64,000 nt of DNA from Sordaria brevicollis (GCA_033439795.1 JAUTDP010000006.1:496001-560000); one strand, 5' to 3'. Positions 1 through 12,300 are shown, numbered from the stretch's first letter. Numbers and translations are program-made. Notes: generated by a model not told the origin, from the letters alone.

Positions 1-80
1 ATTTATTACTACCTATTTATTTATTACTATCCATTTATTTTTTACTATTTATTTATTTATTATTTTTTATTTAATATTTA
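1..80. repeat. TTTA-rich low-complexity tract
   Basis: Irregular ATTT/TTTA runs with interspersed tatta and cta. No reading frame or other structure is visible. Confidence 0.6.
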
Positions 81-107
81 AACATTTTTCAAAAGGATTT
101 TATTTTT

Positions 108-181
108 ACTCCGGCCGGGAATCGAACCGACCGCTTAAGGGTATATATTATAACCGTACATTTGCTATGTTAGCTACGACG
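108..181 (-). tRNA. degenerate tRNA-like relic (or tRNA-derived SINE head)
   Basis: Read on the minus strand, an internal B-box match (GGTTCGATTCC) lies about 40 nt downstream of an A-box-like TAGCTAACATAG, the normal spacing for RNA polymerase III promoters. Around the B box a 6-bp stem GGTCGG/CCGGCC closes an 8-nt loop, one base more than a normal T loop. A D-stem GCTA/TAGC is possible but its loop is only 3 nt, and the acceptor stem does not pair. It is therefore not a functional tRNA as it stands. The anticodon-loop region reads TTATAAT; if RIP changed one G it could have been a Tyr type, but this is a guess. No T-run terminator follows directly. Confidence 0.3.
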
Positions 182-223
182 TTTCATTTATAAAATAATT
201 TTTTTTTTTTTTTATTATATACC

Positions 224-332
224 TATCCGTCGGATTTTTTTAAAGCCGTTTTTCTCGGCCGGCAGGCTAGATACGGTCACGTGAGTAGTACCAAACTACT
301 CGCCTCAGCTTACTCATCATTTTGATACCCAT
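224..332 (+). repeat. 109-bp direct repeat, copy 1
   Basis: Pairs with 377-485 (offset 153 bp, few differences). Contains tatccgtcggattttt, a cggccggc palindrome and gtcacgtgagtagtacc with a CACGTG core. CA and TG dinucleotides are kept, so RIP has barely touched it. It lies inside or next to the H0 Helitron end. Function unknown. Confidence 0.8.
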
Positions 333-376
333 TTTTTCCATCCTTATCGATAAGCTTTTTAGATTTTTTTTCTATA

Positions 377-485
377 TATCCGTCAGATTTTTTCAAAGCC
401 GTTTTTCTCGGCCGGCAAGCTAGCTACGGTCACGTGAGTAGTACCATTGTACTCGTCTCAGCTTACTCATCATTTTGGTACCCAC
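377..485 (+). repeat. 109-bp direct repeat, copy 2
   Basis: Second copy of the 224-332 unit, with the same cggccggc and gtcacgtgagtagtacc blocks and the same end (cttactcatcattttg). The 44-bp spacer between the copies is AT-rich. It may be subterminal tandem repeats of a non-autonomous Helitron; I do not recognise it as a known LTR or MITE. Confidence 0.8.
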
Positions 486-579
486 TTTGTCTTGATAGGA
501 CCCACTCTCAAATGCCAAGCCCTAAGCGAGCTTGGCGGATAGGGATAGGGGGTCTTATCCAACCAATTCCAACTCGAGA

Positions 580-739
580 ATTTTTTTCAACCAATTGCAG
601 GTCGCGAAATCGCGGGTAAACCTCGTGGCTATTTACAGGGATTATTAACAGGGGGGTCACCGTATTATAGAAGAAGACTTCGCTCAACGCTTTGCTTCGT
701 GTTTTTCAACACTTCTCAATGTTGAAGCTCCGCTTCAAA
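580..739 (-). mobile_element. H0: 5' end of a related Helitron in reverse orientation, little mutated
   Basis: Read on the minus strand, this is the 5' terminus of the Helitron family that fills the window: TTTGAAGC, then a block ending in tttacccgcgattt that aligns to R2 at 57950-58100 and to A at 1590-1750. Homology stops near 580, so the rest of H0 (toward position 1) is a different, perhaps non-autonomous, interior. The terminal palindrome TTGAAGC-GGA-GCTTCAA is at 722-738. CA and TG are frequent, unlike the older copies, so this insertion is young or escaped RIP. The right flank begins with T (740), as for the other insertions. The left end is not in the window or not recognisable. Confidence 0.7.
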
Positions 740-1589
740 TAATCGGAAGGGTCTTCGACTATAGAGACCGGGAATTCGGGGTCGAATTTATAAATAGCGA
801 AGAATAGAAATATATTTATTAAAATATTAATCCGGCTATTAATAGCCAATTACGTTATAGGGTACTATTTACTTTGATTATTTTAGACGTAATTAACGAT
901 TATATATAGGTAGGCGTAAACTTCCTAATTTATACGCTCTAAATTTCTATTAATCTATAAATAATAAATAGTATTAAATAGATATTTAATATTTAGGAAT
1001 TTATATAATTTAGCCTAAAAGCGGCTAATCCAATTAGAATTATAATCGTTAACGATAAACTTTAAGAAATTATAATAGCGAATAAAATATTAGAAGAAAC
1101 ATTCGGTATAGAATGCAACTTCTATAGAAGGTATAGGTTTAAAGAATACGGTTTTATTAAATTTATCCTTTATAACTTAAAGATAAATATTATTATTAAA
1201 TTTTAAAAGATTAATAATAAAATTTATTTATATATTTCTATTAAATTATTTTAAAATTAGTAATAAACGTAGAAAGCCTTTCTTTTATTCCCTCTAAACC
1301 TTTATAGAACCGTAGGTATAATAATTACGGAGGAATTACCGGACGTAAAAATTAAAAAGAGGTTAATAAAAATACCGAAAAAATACTATAATAGTACCTT
1401 TTCTACTAAAATATCCTAATATATATAAATTATAAATAATTTAAATTAAAATAGTATAAAGGACGTTAAAATATTAATCGGTATTAAATAATATAATTAA
1501 TTCGAATTCGGTATATACGGAAACTCTTAATACCTAAAAACGGGCCTAATAATAAAGGCGGCCGAAGGAATTAATAAAATAATTTATAA
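740..1589 (+). pseudogene. D1 fragment: 3' part of ORF Z2
   Basis: Homologous over its whole length to 25643-26497 of D2. On the plus strand one frame reads through with only RIP-type stops, giving a soluble, mixed-charge protein with blocks such as NPAINSQLRYR, IRIIIVNDKL and KILEETFGIE. I recognise no domain. In D2 the same ORF runs tail-to-tail into the minus-strand RNase H of pol. Here that junction is split by Helitron A (next D1 base 62499), so D1 is the oldest layer of the nest. H0 interrupts it on the left. The function is unknown; that it belongs to the retrotransposon family rests on its presence at the same place in both copies. Confidence 0.6.
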
Positions 1590-1590
1590 T

Positions 1591-1607
1591 TTGAAGCTTC
1601 GCTTCAA
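1591..1607 (+). other. Helitron A 5' terminal hairpin
   Basis: Perfect 7-bp palindrome TTGAAGC-TTC-GCTTCAA. R2 has the same stem with loop GTA, H0 with loop GGA, and R1 has TTGAAGT-GTA-ACTTCAA, in which both arms changed. Stem kept while the loop varies fits a structure needed for rolling-circle initiation. Confidence 0.8.
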
Positions 1608-2519
1608 TATAGTCTAGAGAAAGTAATATTATAACACGGAATGAACAGAGCGTTGAACGTAGCTTCTTCTATAATAAGACCGTACCCCTATAATAATCCT
1701 TGAAAATGCCACATAATTTACCCGAAGTTTTACATATTAGAATTAATCAAAATCGCAATTCCCCGCATTTTGGGCGGTTAAAATTAATTAGAATACAAAT
1801 CGTAATATAAATATACCCTATCTTAATTTATAAATCGTTAACCTTTATTAATAATAGGTAAATACGTCGTAATTATTTCAAAAACCTAATTACCGCTTAC
1901 GTAAATTAAACCTCGATTATAGTAAGTACGTATTATTTTCTAATTACCGCTTACGCGAATTCGGCGTCGATTATTCGTAAATGATACCGCCTTCCTATAA
2001 ACGAATAGTACTTTTTTTAATCCTTATAGTAATTATAATAATCGTAATAATTAAAATAAATAATACTTTTTCGTTTCCATTTAATAATTAAATAATAATC
2101 GTAATAATAAATTATAATTTATATTTTTCTATTATTTCGTTTAATTAATTAATTTTCTATAATATAATTTCCTTTTAATTAATTAATAATTTAATATTTA
2201 TTTTTATATAATTATATTCGGTTACGCGTAATCGACCCTACTAAAATTATAATTCTTTTAATAAATAAAGTATTTTTTATCGTAATTCTATATTCCTTTT
2301 ATTAACGTAATATAATATTAATTTTTTTAATAACCTAATATCTATCCTTACGTAACTATAATCGCCTACGTATATATAACCCTCCTCAATCCCTAACCCT
2401 TTTAATTAATATAATACTTTTAATTATTTTATACGCTTTATATTTTTAAATATATTATTTATTTATAATTATCCCTTATTTATTTATCCTTTACGTATAT
2501 AAATTATATTACTTTAATA
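1608..2519 (+). other. Helitron A 5' leader with degenerate direct repeats
   Basis: About 900 bp without a convincing reading frame. At 1882-1985 a roughly 55-bp unit beginning ctaattaccgcttacg occurs twice. The first 200 bp are conserved among A, R1, R2 and H0 and keep some CA/TG. Probably holds the promoter; none can be identified after RIP. Confidence 0.55.
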
Positions 2520-5500
2520 TAATATTAATTATTTATTTTAATTATATAAATAATCGCTATTACTATATTTATCCTATATTCTAATTAACTCCCTCCTTCT
2601 AATTAACTACCTCCTTCTACGCAACCGCCTCCTTCTAACTAACTACAACCGCCTTCTAATAATAAAAATAACGAAAATAATAATAAAAATAATTCCCAAT
2701 CGTTTATATATCGTTCTTATAAATGGGAATTACCCTTATCCAAATTTATAAATAAAAAAAACCCTAATAAATTAGTCCAAAACTATATCGAATACCGTAA
2801 TAAATAACGTACTATTCGGTAAAAACTTTTATTAATTATAAAACCCCCTATAGTAATCCCCGATATACTAAATACACCGCCTCCGGTTCGGATATATCCC
2901 GCTCCGCTTCGAACCCCGGCCCCGGTTTTAATATATCCGGCTTCTATTCCAATTCTAATTCTAATTATATAACCTCCTTCTATAATACTAATTATCCGTC
3001 GTATATAATTTATTACACATAATACTCCGCCTTAATAATTAATATAGAATATTAATATTAATAATCTAAATACTTTTAATTATTATTATTAGTATTAACC
3101 GGATTTAATAAAAATTAAACGGATACGTAATATTATTAATAGAAATTATAAAATCTACTATCGTTATAGAGAATAAATATCTCTTATACTGTTAATTAAT
3201 ATTATATAGAACCCGTATAAATAGGTTTCGTCCCCTAATATATTAAATTAAAATATTTTAATTCGACCTAATCCGTTTCGGCTACGGGTAATCTCATTTA
3301 ATACTTATACCTTAACGTAATTAAAAATAACCTCCCTTAATATACGTACCCCTAACCGTAATCTACTATATTTTAATTATAACGGTCCGTATAACTTTCA
3401 ACGCCTTATTAAAGCTTAGGAATTTAATAATTAATATTAATAATATATTTATTTATATATATTATTAATAAATATTATATAGAATATATAATTCACTTCC
3501 TATATTACTTTCCTTTCGTAATAATTAACGTACTTTTAAGGTTTATATTTTACGGATTATATTCTTATAATTTACGTATATAGTACTACTACGAAATAAT
3601 AGGTCCTTATAATATTAGAGAATATTATTAACGGTATTATATTACGGACGGTTAATTTATTAGCGGCCTAAAATAATAATTTTATTTATTATTAACCCTA
3701 GGTAATAATAATATACTATTTCCCGGTTAATATTATTAATACGATTCTAATTAATATAATTCTAGCCAATTATTTTCCGGATAAACTATTTCTAATTAAA
3801 ACTATTTAAGCGAATATAACGAATACCGGCCGTCGTTTCCTCTTTCTTTATATTAATTGCGAAACCCTCTAATTATAATTAAACGTCCCAACGTAGAACC
3901 TCTCTATTATATTTTACGTCCCCGTAACCGTCTTCGACGTTAATTTATACTTCTTAAACTACTTATTCCCGATTTAAATATTTAATAAAATTATTTCGAA
4001 CTTCGTTAATTAATTCCCGAAAACTTAATTAATTTAAAATATATACTACGGCTTAATTTATAGTACCGTTTATAATACCCCCTTTTAGTTTTAAATTTAA
4101 ATTTTAATCCCTTCGAAAAAAAGGTTATTATAAACGAAAACGAAAACCTTATTAAAAAGTTTAATAATATAATATTCAATATTAAATATAAAGAATATAC
4201 GTTATGTAAAAAAATAATTCGACTTTAATTTTAATTATAACGACGAATATAAATATTATATTTATAAACGTAAAAAGTAATAATTAAATAATATACCGGT
4301 ATTTTCGGCTTTTAATTATATAGACTTTAGCCCTATTTTTAACGATTTACCTAAATTAAATTCTATCGGAGAAATATTTATTTCTATTATATATATAATT
4401 ATATAAGTATATTAAATTCGCGGTTAGCAATATATATATACCGGTTATATAATTCATTTTTTAAAGGATATTACTAAGGTATATAATATATTACCTCTTC
4501 TACCCGAAGAATTAAATATATTTATATTTAAGCCGAATAATACTATCCCTACAAATAAAAAAACTCTTAAATACGTTATACGGCAATTCTAACGTACTTT
4601 TACAATTAACCGGCATTATATTTAATAATAGTTTAAATTTTTAATTATATATTATCCTAGGTACTACTATATTTATATTAATTACGATCGGCTTTCCCAA
4701 TTTTTAAAAAACGGTAATATTATTAATCGGGTAAATATTCAAATCCTCAACGAACCGGATATTATCGATAAGAATAACCTCCTTAATAATAACGATAATA
4801 TTTATAAGGATAAAATTATTATTCCCAATACCGTTCTAACTTAGGGATAATTCGAATAATTTATTAACTAAATAAATATTTAAAACTAACGTTAAAAAGA
4901 AATAATATATTTAAATTATCGTTTTAAATATATTAATTTAAACCCTATATATAATCCTTATCTCCCCCTTAATTATCCTTTTAATCCCCGTACCCTTACT
5001 ACCCTAATAAATATATTAAATTATTTATTATTACCCCTTAAAAAAATGCCTTCTATTCCCGAAATCTATATAAATTATAATAAATATAATAATATTTATA
5101 ATTATATAAATATACTTAACTTTTTACATCCTACCCCCCTAAATAAATTTAATAATTTATACCGTTTACTTTCTTTAACCTTCCTAACGCTATACCTATA
5201 TAGGAAAGCGGATTTTATTAAATAGCGAATATATAAAATTATTTATAAAGAATATATTAATTATACTATAAAATAATATAATAACCGTTTTACTCGACAT
5301 CCCCGTTTCTACTTTATTATATTTAATACCCTTATACGAAAATAAATCCTTTAAAAGAATTGGTACTACGCTAATATTAATAATAGTAAATTTATTATAA
5401 AAGATATTAAGGAAATATTTACTAAATGTACCGACTATTCGGAATAAATACTAAAATCTATTGTAAAATATATTAATATTTTATACAATATATAGCTTTA

Positions 5501-6117
5501 TTAAAGAAGGAGGAAATAAAACCTAGAAGCGTACGTCTATATATTCAATATACCGTCCCTTTTCCTAACTTTTATACTAATTAACTTCCGTTAAAAGTTT
5601 TTAATTATATTAATACTTAAATACAATATATAATTTAATTCTATAGAATTATAACAATAGAAACTAACGGCGGATAATTTATATAATAATCCGTTAATTA
5701 CTATTTAATATTTCTAAAAGAGGTATTAAATTTTCCTTAACGTTTTCCTAAAATTTAAATTCCACATTATCGACTATTAAAATAAACACGAATAGTAGGC
5801 CTACAACAATCCTTACAACTATAATCTATATTAATATAAGGGTATATTTAAACCAAACCTTACTACCTAATAGGGTATAGACAATTTCGCCGAATTTTAG
5901 GGTATATATATTATTATTATAAACCCGGAGCCTTATAGGCGTACAATAAACCTCGCTAACGAAGCGGATATTCTAACTATTCGTATATACGAGGACGAAT
6001 AGCTTATATTTAATATATTATTATATATCGTTAACGCTATCCAAATATATAAATATAATCTTTATTATAAGCGTTTAAAAAAGGGTAATAATCCTATTAA
6101 TAAAAATAATTAATCGT
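2520..6117 (+). pseudogene. Helitron A Rep-helicase, N-terminal part (RIP-inactivated)
   Basis: Starts with a Pro/Gln-rich stretch (LPPS/TQPPPS, 2580-2660), then a long region homologous to the same frame in R1 and R2. From about 5020 it reads as Helitron_like_N, followed by the Rep core: PSLFLTF near 5553 and the HUH motif at 5814-5822, now Tyr-Asn-Tyr where His-x-His is expected (CAY changed to TAY). FKFHIIDY lies between them, and the next block reads IYKYNLYYKR near 6045. Rep would nick and join the element ends for rolling-circle transposition, and the helicase unwinds. The frame is cut at 6117 by G1 and resumes in frame at 19683. Many RIP stops, so it is dead. The true start is unknown. 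Confidence 0.85.
6114..6117. repeat. G1 target-site duplication, left copy (tcgt)
   Basis: Matches 19679-19682. Removing G1 and one tcgt makes the A sequence align base for base, without a gap, with the uninterrupted R1 copy over 33 nt, and restores one reading frame. That supports 4 bp rather than 5. Confidence 0.85.
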
Positions 6118-6740
6118 TGAGATAGGGCGAATAAACAGGTACAAGGGTACACGGCTAAACAGCAAATTTTTTCCGAATTTTTTCGAAAATTTTTCGTAGT
6201 TTTTCATTCTAGAGGAATTCTTCCAAGGATTTTCCCTAATCATAATCTAAGAAAAGAGGTATAAAATAAGGATATATTATAATAAATTAATTTGAAGGAA
6301 GTATAATAATAATACATTAAGCAAATTAAGAAAGAAAACTATAGAATAAATTTCGGACTTTCATATAGAAAGAAGGAAAGTTCTAAAGGAATAAAAGGAG
6401 AAAAGGGTAATTAGAAAGAAAAGAAGGAAAGTCAAAGAACTTTTACTAGAATAATAATTAGACTTTATTTAATCTTTAAAATAAAAATCTTCTTCAATTT
6501 GGTAAAAATTAATTTTTTAATCAAATTTTTAAAACTTCCTAACCCTATTTCTATAATAAATAAAAGAAAAAATACAATTAAATCGAAAAAAATATTCCTA
6601 CTATTAAATTACTCCTTTCTCCCCTACAAATCTATTCTTCTCTCTACTCTTTTAATCTTATTAAAAGTTTTTAATATAATTCTTTTTTTAATTATTATAG
6701 TAATAATAATTATTTAGGGTTATTTTTCTTCCCTATTTCA
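6118..6740 (+). repeat. G1 5' LTR (623 bp)
   Basis: Begins TGAGATAGGGCGAATAAA and ends CCCTATTTCA; same length as 19056-19678. Its first 140 bp keep CA/TG (for example gtacaagggtacacggcta) where the 3' LTR has TA, while its right part is more mutated than in the 3' LTR. A short open frame inside (6499-6717) corresponds to one in the other LTR but is not a convincing gene. Confidence 0.92.
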
Positions 6741-7740
6741 AATAGTAATAAGGATAAAATTAAATTTTAAACTTCCAATTAAATTAGCTAAAACGGACTC
6801 AATACCTTAAAACAATAAAATTAAAAATCTTAATAATCCGTCGGTTATAAAAAAAGAATAATAAAAAATAAATATCGAAATAAAATTAAAAATATACTAT
6901 CCTAAATATACCGCGGGATTCGCTATAAAAATAAAGCAATATATAGGATAAGTATAAATATAATTATAATTTTCTTAATATTAGCTATTATACGCTATAG
7001 AAACGTCCCTAGAAATTAAATTAGGAATAGATTACAAATTTAGAAGACTTATAACTTTCGATACTAAACGAACGATAACCAATTAGCCGAGGATTTAATA
7101 ATAAATTCCTAACTCCGAAACCGATAATTGAAATAAATATTATTAAATTAAAAGCCTCGCCCCAATTTCAATATTAAATTAATACTTTACGTAAATCCGG
7201 TAGAAAGGTATATATAAGCGAATAATAACCGGCGCCGGGGTTTTAAGTATATAAAATATTTATTTAATAATTTTAAAAATTTTATTTTAATACATATTAT
7301 CGGAATTTTTAAAATATAATATATTTATTCAACGGCTTTAAACCCTCTTACGTTAGTATATAGTAATTTATTCAATTGAATTTAATATATATTATATTAT
7401 CCAATATTAATTAAAGTATAATTTATCCTTTATTAATAAAAGGCTAAATTTCGTATAAAAATATAGCGGTACTTTATATTAACGTCTATTTAATAAAAAG
7501 TTCCCTTTAAATATTTTTTATTATTTTATATCCTTTATTAATAATAAACTAATAGGATATTCGTCGATATTAATATTAAAATTAATAATTTCTACCTATA
7601 ATAATTTTTAATTAATAATTGATTTACCTATTATATTTATTAATCCCTTTTTTATACTTACTTCTTCGCCTCTTTATTTATTTCCCTTTATACCTCCTAT
7701 ATATTCCTTACCCTTTTCCCCCCTAAATATAATAAACTTT
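6741..7740 (+). other. G1 leader with putative primer-binding site
   Basis: About 1 kb between the 5' LTR and gag. The first bases after the LTR (aatagtaataagg) could be a RIP-altered TGG-type primer-binding site, but the tRNA cannot be named. A ggcgccgggg block stands at about 7230. No reading frame is convincing before about 7740. Confidence 0.4.
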
Positions 7741-9200
7741 AATCAAATTTTTAACTATTAAATTTATTCCGAAAATAAAAATAGTAGTAATTAAAATTAG
7801 TAATAGAACCCTAACCCTATTCTAAATTAAATAATTATAACGTTCCTTATATATTTTTCGAAGGATTTTAATTTTAAAAAGAAGTTTAAAAATAAGAATA
7901 TTATTAAATTTTTCCTAAATTTCGAAAATAGAACGAACTTTATTAAATAATATAATAACGAAGAAAAGATTAACGTATAATACCAATAGTATAAACCCTA
8001 ATCCCGAAATATTATTAAGGGTATTATCTACTCTATTAAAAAAGAGAACGAACCTATTACGTAAGTAAGGTTTTATAATGAATTCCGTACTATTTATCGT
8101 ACTTACGACCCGGAATAAATAAATTCTAATATAAATAAACTCTAGGACTTCTACCGTAAACGTATTGAAAATAATAAGAAAGCCGTTAATAATACTATTT
8201 TTAAATATTATTAATTATTAATTCGGTAAAAACAAATTAATTAAGAAATTATCGAAAAATTAATAATTAAACGCTTTTATAAGAAATTACCTTACTATTA
8301 CCGTATTAATCTTATTATTTACTTTAATAAAAATAAAAATGAACTTTCTAAAATAATATAAATTAACTTTTCTACGAAGCTTTTTAATTAGATTACTATT
8401 TACTATCGAAGGGAAGATAACGATTCCGACTCTAATTCTAATAGCTCTTCTAATTCTTTTAATAATAGTAATAATAATAAAGATAATAAGGTAGTAAAGA
8501 AGATTATTACTATTAAAATTAAGATTTCTAATAGTAAGAAGGATTTTAATAAAAAAAAGACTATAACCGTTAAATAGGAAACTATTAAAGAACTTATTAT
8601 TATAAACGCTTTAATTAAGAGTTTTTAAAATATATAAATTACTTATATTAAGGTAGCGAACTAATAAGCTAAGAATTTTAAAAATCGTTTCCGAAATCTC
8701 CTTAGGAGTAATTATACTCCTTAGGTTAATATTATAATAATATAGTCGATTAAATAAATTTAATTAATAGAAAATATAATTTACTATTAGTATAGATAAT
8801 TTAATCATATTTAATACTAATATAAGGATAAGGATTATTATATAAATAAAGGATAAATTTATTAAATTAAAGCTAATAAAAAATAAGGCCGTAGGTAGTA
8901 ATTCTATTTAAGAAGTAATATTAGGTTAATATAATATATTCTAAACGATATAATCTCTATTACTTCTCGTATAAACCGTTTTAAAAATATATTTAAATCC
9001 CGTATAATTTACTATAATAAACACCTTAAATATAATAAATTTTAAGAATAAGAAACCGAAATTTATTTTAATAAGTTTACCCCTAATTTTAATCTCTTAG
9101 AGCTAGAATATTAATAAAAGTAGCGAAAGGTCTAAAATCGTCGCCGAATTAATTTTTAAAATAATATAATTTTAATCGACGAATTATTTTTTTAAATTAA
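7740..9200 (+). pseudogene. G1 gag (RIP-inactivated)
   Basis: One phase (that of 7858) stays open apart from RIP stops over about 480 codons. Order: a charged N-terminal part, a long helical capsid-like region, a Ser/Asn-rich linker (8420-8480, SDSNSNSSSNS), a Lys-rich segment, and a retroviral-type zinc knuckle at 8782-8823. There the CX2CX4HX4C spacing is exact, but all three Cys codons are now Tyr (TGY to TAY) and only His remains. Gag would package RNA in virus-like particles. It precedes pol in the same orientation; the gag/pol boundary is near 9200-9340. Confidence 0.78.
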
Positions 9201-9339
9201 TTATAATTTAATTAGTCTATATTTAACGTCTCTTCTTCCTTTTACTTAAAAATCTTTCTTAATATTTTAAATCCTAAAGTAGATTATAAAAAGGGAAGCT
9301 ATTACTACGTTTATTCAAATGCGGGGAAGATTAGCAATT

Positions 9340-12300
9340 CTTCGTAAACCCCCTTCTAATATAAATCGAAAGGAGAAGTTATAATTACCACCCGTAAGAA
9401 AACTAAATTTTAACCTTTATATAGAAGATATAATAGATTAAAAAAACGTACGAATAATAATAATTGAAATTGTATTTAAGCCGGTTCTTTAATTAGAATT
9501 AATTTTTATTACCGTTATTAAATTATTAAAACCTATAAACGAATTTCTAATTAAAATTTAAAAACTTCTAATTAATAAATCCGTTTTTAAATTTAAAGAT
9601 TTTAATAACTTTAAGGATTATATAAATTATAAAATTATTCAAATTAAAGAGAATTGCCCAATTATTAATAAGATTATAAATACTAAATTGCAAATTACTT
9701 TCGAAAATATAATTATAATTACTCCCGAATCCGGTTAATTATTTAAAGAATTAATTAACTTTAAATATTATTAAAAGGCCTTTAAAGAAACCCTTTAATT
9801 AATATATAATAATAACGCTATTAAGGATAATAACTTAGAAATTAATTAATTCCGCTTATATAATCTATAAATTAATATTATTATTATAATACTTAAAGAG
9901 CTTTTATATAAGGATTAAAAGAAGAGGTTTAGCGATATCCTTACTACGTAAACGTATTAATCCTATTATTAAATTATAAATCCTAAGACGGTACTTAAAA
10001 ACGAACCAATTCGAATTTATAAAGAGGATTTTTAAATTATATTCTATAACGAAAAATCATTACTTAATAAAGAGGTTATACGTATGTAAAACCTTTTTAT
10101 ATTAATAGTCAATATTAAGTCTAAAAATGGCGAGAAAATTATAATTCTTTTAAATAATAGTACGGAAATTAATACTATATTTATTAATTTAATCAATAAA
10201 TTTAATTTTAATAATATAAATTGTATAATTATTAATATTAATTCTAATAGCGGAAGGGTATAATTTAAGGGTAAAATAATAGAGGATATTTTCTTATTCG
10301 ATAAAAGTCGGAAAGTATACTTTATAATTATTTAGAATTAATTCCCTTATTATAAAATCCTATTTAATTTTTTATTTATTAAAAATATTAACGTTATAAT
10401 AAATTATATTAACGTTAGAACCGCTTATACTTATTTTACTATAAGAAGAATAAAAATTAATATTTTCCTTACTACTAAGGAATAAATAAACGCCTTCGGG
10501 CAGCGGGTTTAACTCCCTTATTATAATTATTTACCCTATTATCGTAAATAATACTTAAAAATCTACTCTAATGAACAAATTGCTTTATAAATTTATTGAA
10601 ATAAATTTAAAAGAAAATAATAAGAGATTTATAAAAGGTATTAAAATTAATAAGGATAATAAGAATTACTTTTCTTTAAGAAAGGAAATTACGGATATTA
10701 TTATTATTTTATTATATAGTAAAAAATATAACGAAGAAATATTATCCGATTATTTTCGATTAATTGGAAAAATTAATCTAAAATATTAAAGGAAGAATAT
10801 AAATAATCCTCCGGAAAATTAATTACTAGTAAAATAATAATTAAAAAGTAGAATAATATAAGACCGAATAAGGAAAAAAATCCGTAGAAGCTTTTTTCGG
10901 GAATTACGAAGATTAATAATTAAAAACGCTAAAGATTAAGGGAAGAAGGTCCCGAAATTTAAAAAAATAAAGGATATTCCGTCCTTCGTTAATTTATTTT
11001 CTTTTACGTCGTTACGAAATTTTTTTTTATTTATTTAAATTAATACTTTATATAAAAAAATCGCTTAAAAAATAAAATTAATTAATAATACGCCTTCGGA
11101 TAGTTCTAAACCCGGCGGTAACCTTAATTAAAAGAAACGGAAATTCGAAGAAGTCCGGCATAAAATTTAAAAATAATTAAATAATTTTCTATTTAAATAG
11201 GATAAATATATTATTTTACAATTTATAGAATTAATTAGAAATTCCCGATTAACGTTTAAAAAACTTTAGTAAATTTTAGAAAAAAACGAATTATTTAACG
11301 AAATTAAAATCGAATTTTTTATTCATATATTCTTTAATCGTAAAAAGGCCTTTATTTAGGAATTTTCTAAATATAATCTTATTTATAAAAATGTAGTAAA
11401 AAAATAAAAGATTAAAATAATTACTTATTTAATTTAATAAACGAAAGTAATTCCTATTCTATAGGTTTTATATAAAAAAATCTATAATTTACTTAAAGAA
11501 TATATTTAATACGGAATTCTAGAAAAGAATTATACTTCTTATTAGAATAATTGGTTTTTTATTTAGAAGAAGGATAGAAAATTCCGGTTAATTAATAACG
11601 CTTAGAAAATTAATAAAATAATTATCCGTAATATTAATATACCCCTAGGGTATAAACCTTTTAACGAAGATTTTATTAGGTACGAGATTCTTTCTTTATT
11701 AAATTTATTCTTAAGATATAATAAAGTTCAATTTAATAAAGAAAGTCGGGATTTAACGATATTTTTAATACCTCTTAATCTACTCCGTATAATAATATTA
11801 CCCTAAGGAAGAACTAATTTAATTATTCAATTTATAAGGGTAATAATTAAAATCCTTTATAATTTAATCCCTAAAGTATACTAGCTTTATCTTAATAATA
11901 TTTATATTAAAGGTCTAAAAAGCCGGTATAACGATAAATTAATTAATAATAAAGGAATTCGACGCTTTATTTATAAATATTTTATTAATATCGATAAAAT
12001 ATTATTAAATATTGAATTTATTAGCGGAATAATTACTATAGCTAAATTTTAATAGTATAAACGAAAAGTAATTTTAATCGGTTATATTTATAATTTTAAA
12101 GGTAAATCTCTAAATGAAGTTAAAATTAAAAAGATTCGCGAATAGATTTATTATATTATTAGAAAAATTAAACCTCGAGGAAAAGAATTTAAAGAATTTC
12201 GAACTTTTTTAAATATCGTTAATTATTACCGGATTTAAATTAAAGATTTTAGAATTATCGCTATTCTATTATACGCTATTATAAAAAAGGGAATTGAATT

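Larger units (their letters stand above)
1590..6117 (+). mobile_element. Helitron A, segment 1 (5' terminus to middle of Rep)
   Basis: Starts with TTTGAAGCTTCGCTTCAA after a flanking A and runs to the G1 insertion. It aligns in reverse complement to 43963 downward (R1) and 58100 downward (R2). D2 supplies the empty site: taatttgtaa|tttaaatttt at 26487-26506 matches the left flank (1589) joined to the right flank (62499). The five A segments total about 12.9 kb without inserts, against 13,295 bp for R1 and R2. RIP is heavy except in roughly the first 200 bp. Confidence 0.88.

Noticed and set aside
434..619. 61-codon open frame in the unmutated H0 region
   Set aside because: Crosses the end of the 109-bp repeat, no homology or domain, no support as a gene.
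6499..6717. Open frames inside the G1 LTRs (also 19437-19787)
   Set aside because: Present because of LTR composition; hydrophobic product and the second runs past the LTR into Helitron sequence.
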